In this document: piece by piece, positions 14,368 to 21,267 of the stretch
Layout: every line of letters begins with the position of its first letter
Numbering within the stretch: position 1 is the stretch's first letter
NCBI GenBank assembly: GCA_937910665.1
Contig: CALEPR010000120.1
Coordinates: 1-21,771 of the forward strand
Origin: an uncultured Selenomonadales bacterium
GTDB lineage: Bacteria; Bacillota; Negativicutes; Selenomonadales; Selenomonadaceae
DNA: 21,771 nucleotides
Direction: 5' to 3'
Position numbers and translations under genes: made by a program
The notes under the pieces: generated by a model
Databases searched by the model: none
What the model saw: only the letters and a program-made list of their open reading frames with translations
Told to the model about the DNA's origin: nothing

Positions 14368-14872
14368 TGTGTGAACTCCCACCCTCGCCAATCTCTGAAA
14401 CTTTTTCCGCTGCCCTTGCAGCTTTCTTCAAATTTTTTTCTCTCGCCTTGCGAATGGCGGCAACTGCCCGCGCAATTTGTTCTTTGGTGTAAGGTTTCTG
14501 GATAAAATCTATCGCGCCCATTTTCAAAGTCTGCATCAATTTTTGCGGAGTACCTGCCGAAGAAAGCATCACGATTGGAACTGTGGGGCTGACTTCGCGA
14601 ATGACTTGCAACGCCTCAATCCCGCCGACCTCAGGCATGACGATATCCAAAATCACGCCGTCCGGCTCCTGTTCCAAGTCACGCATAATCGCTTCCTTGC
14701 CGTTCGACGCTTCAATGACTTCGCAACCAAGACCTTCCAATTCTTCGCGAAGTTTTTTTCTAAGTAATTTTGAATCGTCAGTTATTAAAAGTCGCAATTT
14801 TTTATCTTCAGGCTTAACCGGCGTACCGTTGGAAACTTGTCCGCCGAGTCCGCGACCGTCTGTGTCATTCAT
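14354..14872 (-). CDS. CheY-like response regulator (single receiver domain with charged tail)
   Basis: A 172-aa protein with one receiver domain at about residues 25-145 and no DNA-binding output domain. All phosphotransfer residues are present: Asp32-Asp33 (LLITDDSKLL), phospho-acceptor Asp76 (VILDIVMP), Ser104-Ser105 (VMLSSAG, in the Thr/Ser site) and Lys126 (FIQKPY). A Gly-rich N-terminal extension and an Arg/Lys/Ala-rich C-terminal helix flank the domain. AGGAGG lies 8 bp before the ATG, and a strong promoter is upstream. It is first in an operon with the CheX-like phosphatase (overlapping 14 bp) and the YvyF-like protein. The partner kinase is not in the window. Confidence 0.92.
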   Translation of the reverse strand: MNDTDGRGLGGQVSNGTPVKPEDKKLRLLITDDSKLLRKKLREELEGLGCEVIEASNGKEAIMRDLEQEPDGVILDIVMPEVGGIEALQVIREVSPTVPIVMLSSAGTPQKLMQTLKMGAIDFIQKPYTKEQIARAVAAIRKAREKNLKKAARAAEKVSEIGEGGSSHNEEP

Positions 14873-14912
14873 CAGTTAATCCTCCTAAAAACATCGTCAA
14901 AATTTTTTTACA

Positions 14913-14941
14913 ATTCTAGCATTAGCCGGCGAAACGGTCAA
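14913..14941 (-). promoter_or_regulatory. promoter of the receiver-CheX-zinc ribbon operon
   Basis: On the minus strand TTGACC (14941-14936), a 17-bp spacer and TAGAAT (14918-14913) preceded by TGC (extended -10), 41 bp before the receiver gene. No flagellar sigma28 motif is seen, so expression looks housekeeping-type. Confidence 0.7.
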
Positions 14942-14981
14942 GAATTTTTGTTAGCAGACAGAATAGTTTCAAATCAGTTTC

Positions 14982-16268
14982 TTACTTTTTAGGCTTTCCA
15001 CATTCCGCGCAGAATTTTCCTTTGTTGACTGCGCCGCACTCGCAAGTCCATTCATCGGACGCAGGTTTTGGCTTTCCGCACTCGGAGCAGAATTTTCCGC
15101 TGTTGACTGCGCCACATTCACATTTCCATTCGCCGACAGGAGCAGGTTTCGGATTTCCGCACTCCGCACAGAAATTTCCCTTGTTGCCGTCGTGACCACA
15201 GGAAGAACATTTCCAAGTTTGAACTTGATTTTGCTGCCCGGCTTGGTAAGCCTGCTGTTGTTGTTGGGCGACATTGAAAAGACTTGCCGCATTTGCTCCG
15301 CCTGCCTGAGCCGCCATATTCATCCCCATAAAGCCGACAGCTGCTCCTCCTGAATTATTTGCCGCCGCCTGCATCGCGCTCGCCTGTGCGCCCGTTAAAT
15401 GCGCCGCAGCCATCGCAGGATTGCGGAGCGCCCCATTTCGCTGCATTTCTTTAATCATATTCGCGTCTTCTTCGCTTGCGCTGACATTTGACACGCCGAA
15501 GGAAACAACTTGCAAGCCGCGCAAATCTCCCCATTTTTTGCTCAAAACTTCATTCAAAGCGTCGGCAATTTCCTGAGTATGTGCGGGAAGCGAACTGTAT
15601 CTGATTCCCATTTCAGAAATTTTTGCGAAGGCAGGTTGCAAAGCCGTCATCAATTCAGTTTTAAGTTGCGAATCAATTTCCGAGCGATTGTAAACGTCGG
15701 GAACATTGCCGCAAACATTTGTGTAGAACAGAACAGGATTTACAATTTTGTAACTGTATGAACCGAAACATTTTATAGAAATATCCACGTCCAAACCAAT
15801 ATTATTATCGACTACTCGGAAAGGAATCGGGCTGGGCGTTCCATATTTGTTGCCGGTAATTTCTTTGACGTTGAAAAAATAAATGCGCTGATCTTTTCCT
15901 GTATCTCCACCGAACTCAAAACGCTTTTTAATTTCAAAAAAAACTTCCTGAATATTCACCGCCAAACTTCCGCCGTCAAAAAGTGAAGGCGCAGTTCCTT
16001 TGTCGTAAGTGTATTGCCCCGGCTCCGCGCACAATTCGACAACTTTTCCGTCGTCCACGATAATCATGCACTGTCCGTTATTGACGGCGATGACTGAGCC
16101 GTTGGTAATGATATTGTCGGTTGAAGTATTGGAACTCAGGCTGCGAGTTTTTTTCTGTCCCTTCGCAACCAAAATGTCCGGCGACAAACTGTCGCAATAA
16201 AAATATTCTTTCCACTGATCTCCGAGAACACTTCCTGCCGCACTTAACGCCGCTTTAATCAATCCCAT
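14982..16268 (-). CDS. SPFH-domain protein with three C-terminal zinc ribbons (YdjI-like)
   Basis: A 428-aa protein. Residues 1-270 form an SPFH/YdjI-like (virion-core-like) region: MGLIKAALSAAGSVLGDQWK, a beta-rich block (NGSVIAVNNGQCMIIVDDG), and LRGLQVVSFGVSNVS near the end. An Ala/Met/Gly/Gln-rich linker (280-350) follows. Three zinc ribbons end the protein: Cys354/357/367/370, Cys383/385/394/397, Cys409/411/420/423; the last two differ in few residues and use C-x-C in the first knuckle. The ATG at 16268 follows AAGGAG 10 bp upstream; a TTG at 16292 lies upstream of that site. Single gene with its own promoter, divergent from mreB. Related proteins are thought to form membrane-associated assemblies in envelope stress; the role here is unproven. 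Confidence 0.85.
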   Translation of the reverse strand: MGLIKAALSAAGSVLGDQWKEYFYCDSLSPDILVAKGQKKTRSLSSNTSTDNIITNGSVIAVNNGQCMIIVDDGKVVELCAEPGQYTYDKGTAPSLFDGGSLAVNIQEVFFEIKKRFEFGGDTGKDQRIYFFNVKEITGNKYGTPSPIPFRVVDNNIGLDVDISIKCFGSYSYKIVNPVLFYTNVCGNVPDVYNRSEIDSQLKTELMTALQPAFAKISEMGIRYSSLPAHTQEIADALNEVLSKKWGDLRGLQVVSFGVSNVSASEEDANMIKEMQRNGALRNPAMAAAHLTGAQASAMQAAANNSGGAAVGFMGMNMAAQAGGANAASLFNVAQQQQQAYQAGQQNQVQTWKCSSCGHDGNKGNFCAECGNPKPAPVGEWKCECGAVNSGKFCSECGKPKPASDEWTCECGAVNKGKFCAECGKPKK

Positions 16269-16309
16269 TTTCAAATCGCTCCTTAGTTTCAATTTTTATT
16301 TTCCTGAAT

Positions 16310-16338
16310 ATTATAAAAATCTGCCGTAACTTTTGCAA
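16310..16338 (-). promoter_or_regulatory. promoter of the SPFH zinc-ribbon gene
   Basis: On the minus strand TTGCAA (16338-16333), a 17-bp spacer and a perfect TATAAT (16315-16310), 42 bp before the start codon. Confidence 0.65.
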
Positions 16339-16514
16339 GGAAAAAACTTTTTTGCCGAATAATTTTCATTGAGCAATCCGAACAAATTCCTAACTCGAAA
16401 TTATAAAATCACTTCGGTAAAAATTTTTGCAAAATCAATGCAATAATATTTTTCGGAGATTGAATCCCCACGCCATGAAAGTTATGCGAACACCACAGGC
16501 ATTTAAATTAAATA
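16339..16514. other. divergent intergenic region between the SPFH gene and mreB
   Basis: Together with the two promoters and the mreB leader this is a 350-bp gene-free stretch (16269-16618). The central part is AT-rich and has no convincing gene, RNA or terminator. It contains a 16-codon frame at 16475 with no ribosome binding site, which I do not call. Confidence 0.6.
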
Positions 16515-16542
16515 TTGCAAACTGAAATAAATATGGTAAAAT
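16515..16542 (+). promoter_or_regulatory. candidate mreB promoter
   Basis: TTGCAA (16515-16520), a 16-bp spacer and TAAAAT (16537-16542) preceded by TGG (extended -10). The leader to the mreB start would be about 70 nt and includes a CGCC-GCAA-GGCG hairpin (16549-16560). Confidence 0.55.
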
Positions 16543-16568
16543 GTTTTTCGCCGCAAGGCGGACAGAAA

Positions 16569-16594
16569 GTTGACAGCGAAAAATTTTTGTCAAC
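16569..16594 (+). promoter_or_regulatory. inverted repeat in the mreB leader
   Basis: GTTGACA (16569-16575) and TGTCAAC (16588-16594) are perfect inverted repeats around 12 bp, 6 bp before the AAGGGAG ribosome binding site (16601-16607). It could be an operator or an RNA hairpin controlling the mre operon; neither is shown. Confidence 0.4.
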
Positions 16595-16618
16595 ATCATG
16601 AAGGGAGTAATTTTGTAG

Positions 16619-17656
16619 ATGTTTGGATTGTTTGGCGGTTCGCGAGACATGGGAATTGATCTTGGCACAGCTAATACACTTGTTCATGTCAAAGGTCGCG
16701 GAATTGTTTTGCGCGAGCCATCAGTCGTTGCCATAAAAAGTGATTCCGGAGATGTTCTTGCAGTCGGCGACGAGGCAAAGCAAATGATCGGTCGCACTCC
16801 GGGAAATATAGTTGCAATTCGTCCCATGAAGGACGGCGTTATTGCTGACTTCGATGTGACGCAGGCAATGTTGAAATATTTTATTCGCAAAGCAATGAAC
16901 ACAAAATCTTTCGTGCGCCCAAGAGTTGTCGTCGGCGTTCCTTCCGGTGTCACGGAAGTTGAAAAACGTGCGGTTATCGATGCGGCTCAACAAGCCGGAG
17001 CGCGAGAGGCTTATTTGATTGAGGAACCAATGGCGGCTGCAATCGGCGCAGGACTTCCTGTCGAGGAAGCTACCGGAAATATGGTCGTCGATATTGGCGG
17101 CGGCACGACAGAAATTGCAGTCATTTCTCTCGGCGGAATTGTTACAAGTCGTTCGATCAGAATTGGCGGCGATGAATTTGATTCCTCGATAATTGCTTAC
17201 GTCAAAAGACTTTACAATTTAATGATTGGTGAGCGCACGGCTGAAGAAATTAAAATTAAAATCGGTACGGCTGTTGTGACTTCTCAGGCTGATAAAGCGA
17301 TGGACATTCGCGGCAGAGATTTAGTCAGCGGCTTGCCGAAAACTTTGACAGTCAAAGCAAGTGAAATTCGCGAGGCTCTCAGCGAACCAATTTATAAAAT
17401 TGTGGACGCTGTGAAAAGTACTCTTGAAAGAACTCCACCGGAACTTGCCGCCGACGTTATGGATCATGGAATTATGATGACAGGCGGCGGTGCACTTCTT
17501 GCAAATTTTGATAAACTTATCTCGAAAGAAACCGGAATGCCTGTTTTAGTTTCGGACGATCCATTGAGTTGCGTCGGCGAAGGCACAGGCAGAGTTTTGG
17601 AAAATTTGAACTTGCTTAAGCGTGTGGTAATAACTTCCAAAAAATTAAAACAATGA
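16619..17656 (+). CDS. mreB: rod shape-determining protein MreB
   Basis: A 345-aa actin-like ATPase that forms membrane-bound filaments steering side-wall synthesis. An amphipathic N-terminus (MFGLFGGSRD) precedes the phosphate 1 motif MGIDLGTANTLV, the connect and phosphate 2 region (DIGGGTTEIAVISLGGI) and the adenosine motif (MMTGGGALLANFDKLI). Length is normal for the family. The ATG at 16619 follows AAGGGAG at a rather long 11-bp spacing. Its stop overlaps the mreC start (ATGA), so mreB-mreC-mreD-mrdA is one operon. Partners are MreC, MreD and PBP2, all encoded next. Confidence 0.98.
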   Translation: MFGLFGGSRDMGIDLGTANTLVHVKGRGIVLREPSVVAIKSDSGDVLAVGDEAKQMIGRTPGNIVAIRPMKDGVIADFDVTQAMLKYFIRKAMNTKSFVRPRVVVGVPSGVTEVEKRAVIDAAQQAGAREAYLIEEPMAAAIGAGLPVEEATGNMVVDIGGGTTEIAVISLGGIVTSRSIRIGGDEFDSSIIAYVKRLYNLMIGERTAEEIKIKIGTAVVTSQADKAMDIRGRDLVSGLPKTLTVKASEIREALSEPIYKIVDAVKSTLERTPPELAADVMDHGIMMTGGGALLANFDKLISKETGMPVLVSDDPLSCVGEGTGRVLENLNLLKRVVITSKKLKQ

Positions 17657-18732
17657 GTGACACAATTCGCAAAAAAAATAAATCCGGCAAAAAAATTGCC
17701 GCACTGGTTTTTATTTTCTTCGCGATCTTCTGCTCAATTTTTTTCGCGGCGAAGGGGAGAATAAATACCTCGCCTGCGAATAAAACTGCGCTGGCTATTG
17801 TTTCGCCGGTTCAGAATTTATTTTCTTGGGTGGGAGATCAAGTTAATTTTGTGATTGATACAGTTTCAGAAATTCGCCACCTTTACGATCAGAATCATCA
17901 GCTGCGCGAGGAAGTTGTCTTGTTGCGAGCGCAAAATTTAGCTGCGTCTGAACTTTCTGCAGAAAATCAAAGACTGCGTGCGCTTTTAGGTTACAAACAA
18001 GTTGCCACGCAATTTGACTTGGTTGCCGCGAGCATAATTGGACGCGAGGCGGCGACTTGGTCGAGCGTCGTTGTCATAAATCGCGGAACTTTGGACGGCG
18101 TAGCTGATAATATGGTTGTCGTCACGGAATTGGGTTTAGTCGGTCACGTCATGGAGGCAGGACTAAATACTTCAAAAGTTCAACTGATTTTAGATCCGCG
18201 TTCTTCGGTCGGAGCTTTGATTCAGCGTCCCGAGTCCAGAGTTGCCGGAATTGTCGAAGGCGATATAAATAATCCAAATCAGCCGCAAATGGTGAACATT
18301 CCAAAAAATGCCGACGTTCAAGTTGAAGATATGGTTGTCACTTCAGGTTTCGGAGGAATTTATCCAAAAGGAATTGTTGTCGGAAAAATTGCCGAAATTC
18401 ACAACGACGAAGGCGGACTTCTGAAACATGGAATAATTTCGACTTCAGTAAATTTTGAAAAGCTGGAGGACGTTGCAGTAATTGTTGCGTCGAGAGAAGC
18501 TCCACCGGAACCTTTGCCGCCTCCTCCGCAAACGCCCGGCACTGAATCTAATCCGCAGGAAACGGCGCAAAAACTTTTGGAGGCTCAACAAGTTCAGCAA
18601 CAAGCTCAGCAACAAGTTCAGCAAGCGCAACAGCAACAACTTCAACAGGCACAGCAAATTCAACAGCAAGCACAAGTTCCGCAACCTGAGCAAAATTATC
18701 CGCAAAATAATTCGGGAGGATTCTCGCAGTGA
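17653..18732 (+). CDS. mreC: rod shape-determining protein MreC
   Basis: A 359-aa bitopic envelope protein that scaffolds the elongasome and activates PBP2. A basic N-terminus leads into one TM helix (about 14-34), a coiled coil (about 72-112, LYDQNHQLREEVVLLRAQNL) and the double beta-barrel domain (about 120-282; IVINRGTLDGV-like, VTSGFGGIYPKGIVVGKI). Residues 283 to the end form a Pro- then Gln-rich tail (PPEPLPPPPQTPG, then long Gln/Ala runs) not needed by the usual domain. It overlaps mreB by 4 bp and mreD by 4 bp. Confidence 0.96.
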   Translation: MSDTIRKKNKSGKKIAALVFIFFAIFCSIFFAAKGRINTSPANKTALAIVSPVQNLFSWVGDQVNFVIDTVSEIRHLYDQNHQLREEVVLLRAQNLAASELSAENQRLRALLGYKQVATQFDLVAASIIGREAATWSSVVVINRGTLDGVADNMVVVTELGLVGHVMEAGLNTSKVQLILDPRSSVGALIQRPESRVAGIVEGDINNPNQPQMVNIPKNADVQVEDMVVTSGFGGIYPKGIVVGKIAEIHNDEGGLLKHGIISTSVNFEKLEDVAVIVASREAPPEPLPPPPQTPGTESNPQETAQKLLEAQQVQQQAQQQVQQAQQQQLQQAQQIQQQAQVPQPEQNYPQNNSGGFSQ

Positions 18733-19223
18733 AGATGATAATTTCTTGGGCGTTGATAATTTTGTTGGCGTACACGGCGCAGACTTCGCTTTTTACTTTG
18801 ATAGATTTTCACGGCGTGAGCGTAAATTTAATGCTTTTGTTCATCGTGTCGGTCGCCTACATTCACGGCTGGAAAAAAGGACTTGGACTTGGATTTTTGA
18901 CAGGACTTTTGCAAGATTTTACGACAGGAAGTTTTTTCGGTTGCGCGACTTTCACTTACATGACAATCGGTTTGCTTTTTGGAAAATTTGCAACGCGAGT
19001 TTTCAAGGAACAATTTTTCTTTCCTGTGATGAGCGCACCTGTCGCGGCGATAATTTATTTTGCGTTCATGACAATTTTAATTTATCTGCTTGGTTATGAA
19101 ATTGATGTAACGAGATCAATGAGGACAATTTTATTGCCGCTGATTTGTTATCAACTTGTCTTTGCATGGTTAATTCACAAAATTGTTTTTGACTTTGATA
19201 AATTTGCAAAACGTCACGGCTGA
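18729..19223 (+). CDS. mreD: rod shape-determining protein MreD
   Basis: A 164-aa polytopic membrane protein with about five hydrophobic helices, beginning MKMIISWALIILLAYTAQT and including WKKGLGLGFLTGLLQDF, the conserved MreD stretch. It works with MreC in the elongation complex. GTG start overlapping the mreC stop; an ATG lies two codons on. A heptad repeat fills the gap to mrdA. Confidence 0.92.
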   Translation: MKMIISWALIILLAYTAQTSLFTLIDFHGVSVNLMLLFIVSVAYIHGWKKGLGLGFLTGLLQDFTTGSFFGCATFTYMTIGLLFGKFATRVFKEQFFFPVMSAPVAAIIYFAFMTILIYLLGYEIDVTRSMRTILLPLICYQLVFAWLIHKIVFDFDKFAKRHG

Positions 19224-19224
19224 T

Positions 19225-19252
19225 TTAGTTGGGAATTAGGAATGAGGAATGG
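19225..19252 (+). repeat. heptad repeat carrying the mrdA ribosome binding site
   Basis: Units TTAGTTG, GGAATTA, GGAATGA, GGAATGG follow the mreD stop directly. The GAGGAA inside (19244-19249) is the best ribosome binding site for mrdA. Same family as 6183-6217 and 9454-9484. Confidence 0.65.
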
Positions 19253-19255
19253 CTT

Positions 19256-21043
19256 GTGCTGGAAATAAATAATAACAACGACGATTACATCGGGCGGCTG
19301 AAGCCGCTCACTTTTTTAGCAGTCTTGGTGATTGCGATTTTAATTGTGCGAGTCGGTTACCTGCAAATTTATGACGGCGAATATTATGCAAGATTGGCGG
19401 ACGGAAACAGAATCAGAGTTATTCCTTCGGTCGCTCCACGCGGAACTTTTTTTGACAGGAACGGACAACTTTTGGTAACTAATCGTCCCGGCTTTGCTGT
19501 TTCTCTCCTGCCGCTCTCGGAGCCGAATCAAGTTGTCATTGAAAAAGTTTCAAAACTTTTAAACATTCCTGTCGAAGAAATTCAGAAAAAAATTGACGCA
19601 CATGTCGGTTTCGATCCAATCAGAATTAAAACTGATATTACGCCGGACGTTGTGACGATTATCGAGGAACAGAAAAATGAATACCCTGGAGTTGTCATCG
19701 AAGTCCAGCCAATCAGAAATTATATTTTGATGCAGGAAGGCGCACACACTTTCGGCTACGTCAGCGAAATTTCCGACGAAGAACTTGAGCGCAAAAAAGA
19801 AGAAGGTTACAGGTCGGGAGATATGATCGGCAAGTTCGGTTTGGAAAAAGTTTACGACAAAGAAATTCGCGGCGAAAACGGCGGTGAACAGGTCGAAGTT
19901 GATGTCGCGGGTAAACCTGTTCAGATTCTCGGAAAGAAAGAACCTCGCCCGGGTTACGATTTAATTTTGACAATCGACAAAGATTTACAAACTGCGGCGG
20001 AGCAAGCCGTCGATTCAATGCTCGCACAAATTCACGCCAACGCCGCCGCCGCTGTTGTTTTAAATCCTCAGAACGGCGAAGTCTTGGCAATGGTTTCGCG
20101 TCCTGCATTTGATCCGAATCTTTTCGCTCACGGCATTTCTGAAAAAGATTGGAACGCAATAAATACAAATCCTTATCATCCGATGGACAACAAAACTATT
20201 ACAGGAGAATATCCTCCAGGTTCAACTTTTAAAATTGTCACGGGAACTGCTGCGCTTGCCGCAGGAAAAGTTACGCCTGAAGAAAAAATTTTCGACAGCG
20301 GAACTCACTGGTTAATTCCGAAAGGCAACGCCGGAGGAGAGGCACTCGGTTGGCTGAATTTTCGCGCAGCGATGGCTCACTCGGACAATGTTTATTTTTA
20401 TGAAATGGGAAATCGTCTCGGCGTGGATTTGCTCGGCCACTATGCAAAAATGTTTGGACTCGGAGAAGTCACGGGAATTGATCTGCCTTATGAATCGCCC
20501 GGACTTGTCGCGAGCAAAGAATATAAAATGAAAGTTTACGAAGAAGAATGGTACATTTCAGAAACTTTCGACGCAGCTATCGGTCAAGGTTTCAATCTTG
20601 TAACTCCACTTCAAGCGGCGATGGTTATGGGCGAAATTGCTGCGAACGGACAGAGATTTAAACCGCACCTTGTCAAAAAAATTGTCACGCAGGACGGAGA
20701 ACTTGTCCGAGAAATTCAGCCTGAACTTTCCGGAACTTTGGAGATTGATCCAAGCATAATTCATCTTGTTCAAGACGGTTTGCATGAAGTCACGAAGTCG
20801 GGAACAGCGGCTAGAAATTTCGGAGGCTTTCCTTACGAAGTTGCAGGAAAGACAGGCACGGCAGAAAATCCTCAAGGAAAAGATCACGGTTGGTTTGTCG
20901 GCTATGGAACTTTTGACAATCCTACAGTCTGCGTCGCTGTCATTGTCGAGAACGGCGGTTACGGAGCAACAAGCGCGGTTCCTATCGGCAGAAAAATTTT
21001 GGAGGCAGCTTTTGCAATCGAAGAACAGCGCGGAAAATTTTAA
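19256..21043 (+). CDS. mrdA: penicillin-binding protein 2 (elongation-specific transpeptidase)
   Basis: A 595-aa class B PBP that cross-links peptidoglycan during side-wall growth. One TM helix (about 16-38), a pedestal domain (RGTFFDRNGQLLVTNRPG onward), and the transpeptidase domain. Catalytic motifs: SxxK at Ser323-Lys326 (PPGSTFKI), SDN at 376-378 (HSDNVYFYEMG) and KTGT at 532-535 (AGKTGTAEN). The GTG at 19256 is chosen because GAGGAA lies 6 bp before it. A TTG at 19229 gives 9 more codons but sits inside the heptad repeat and has no ribosome binding site. Last gene of the mre operon; rodA is not next to it. Confidence 0.95.
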   Translation: MLEINNNNDDYIGRLKPLTFLAVLVIAILIVRVGYLQIYDGEYYARLADGNRIRVIPSVAPRGTFFDRNGQLLVTNRPGFAVSLLPLSEPNQVVIEKVSKLLNIPVEEIQKKIDAHVGFDPIRIKTDITPDVVTIIEEQKNEYPGVVIEVQPIRNYILMQEGAHTFGYVSEISDEELERKKEEGYRSGDMIGKFGLEKVYDKEIRGENGGEQVEVDVAGKPVQILGKKEPRPGYDLILTIDKDLQTAAEQAVDSMLAQIHANAAAAVVLNPQNGEVLAMVSRPAFDPNLFAHGISEKDWNAINTNPYHPMDNKTITGEYPPGSTFKIVTGTAALAAGKVTPEEKIFDSGTHWLIPKGNAGGEALGWLNFRAAMAHSDNVYFYEMGNRLGVDLLGHYAKMFGLGEVTGIDLPYESPGLVASKEYKMKVYEEEWYISETFDAAIGQGFNLVTPLQAAMVMGEIAANGQRFKPHLVKKIVTQDGELVREIQPELSGTLEIDPSIIHLVQDGLHEVTKSGTAARNFGGFPYEVAGKTGTAENPQGKDHGWFVGYGTFDNPTVCVAVIVENGGYGATSAVPIGRKILEAAFAIEEQRGKF

Positions 21044-21060
21044 AAAATTTTTATAAAAAA

Positions 21061-21100
21061 ACTCTCGCGATCTCAGTGATCTTGCGGGAGTTTTTTTTTT
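21061..21100. terminator. strong terminator of the mre operon
   Basis: ACTCTCGC (21061-21068) pairs with GCGGGAGT (21084-21091), with inner GATC/GATC pairs and loop TCAGT, followed by about nine T. An A-run upstream of the stem could let it act on the minus strand too, for the fabF side. Confidence 0.85.
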
Positions 21101-21165
21101 GAAAAAATTTTATTTATTTAGTCGGCAAATTTTTTCAGAACGATGCAAGCGTTGTGTCCGCCGAA
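21101..21165. repeat. duplicated fabF 3' end, outer copy
   Basis: 65 bp identical to 21203-21267 at 63 positions; the two differences are at 21116/21218 (after the stop codon) and 21154/21256 (a synonymous His codon, CAC versus CAT). Offset 102 bp. Confidence 0.9.
21118..21165 (-). pseudogene. remnant of fabF C-terminus
   Basis: Encodes the last 15 residues of FabF (FGGHNACIVLKKFAD) plus TAA, identical in protein sequence to the intact gene's end, but preceded by an AT-rich, unrelated frame (WRENF...) and no gene body. It lies between the mre terminator and the real fabF stop. It is either a local partial duplication or the last trace of a second, tandem fabF. Confidence 0.7.
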
Positions 21166-21202
21166 AAAATTTTCTCTCCAAAGTTCGCGAATTTTTTTTC
21201 TT

Positions 21203-21267
21203 GAAAAAATTTTATTTGTTTAGTCGGCAAATTTTTTCAGAACGATGCAAGCGTTATGTCCGCCGAA
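21203..21267. repeat. duplicated fabF 3' end, inner (functional) copy
   Basis: Partner of the repeat at 21101-21165. Contains the true fabF stop codon (21220-21222) and the codons for the last 15 residues. Confidence 0.9.

Noticed and set aside
14368..14391. TTG start at 14391 for the CheX-like gene
   Set aside because: No ribosome binding site; the ATG at 14367 has GGGAG at 8 bp.
16475..16525. 16-codon plus-strand frame upstream of mreB
   Set aside because: No ribosome binding site, and it overlaps the -35 box of the candidate mreB promoter.
18482..19099. Long plus-strand frame across mreC and mreD
   Set aside because: Out-of-frame shadow, rich in Arg/Asn/Phe, produced by the Gln-codon repeats and mreD coding sequence.
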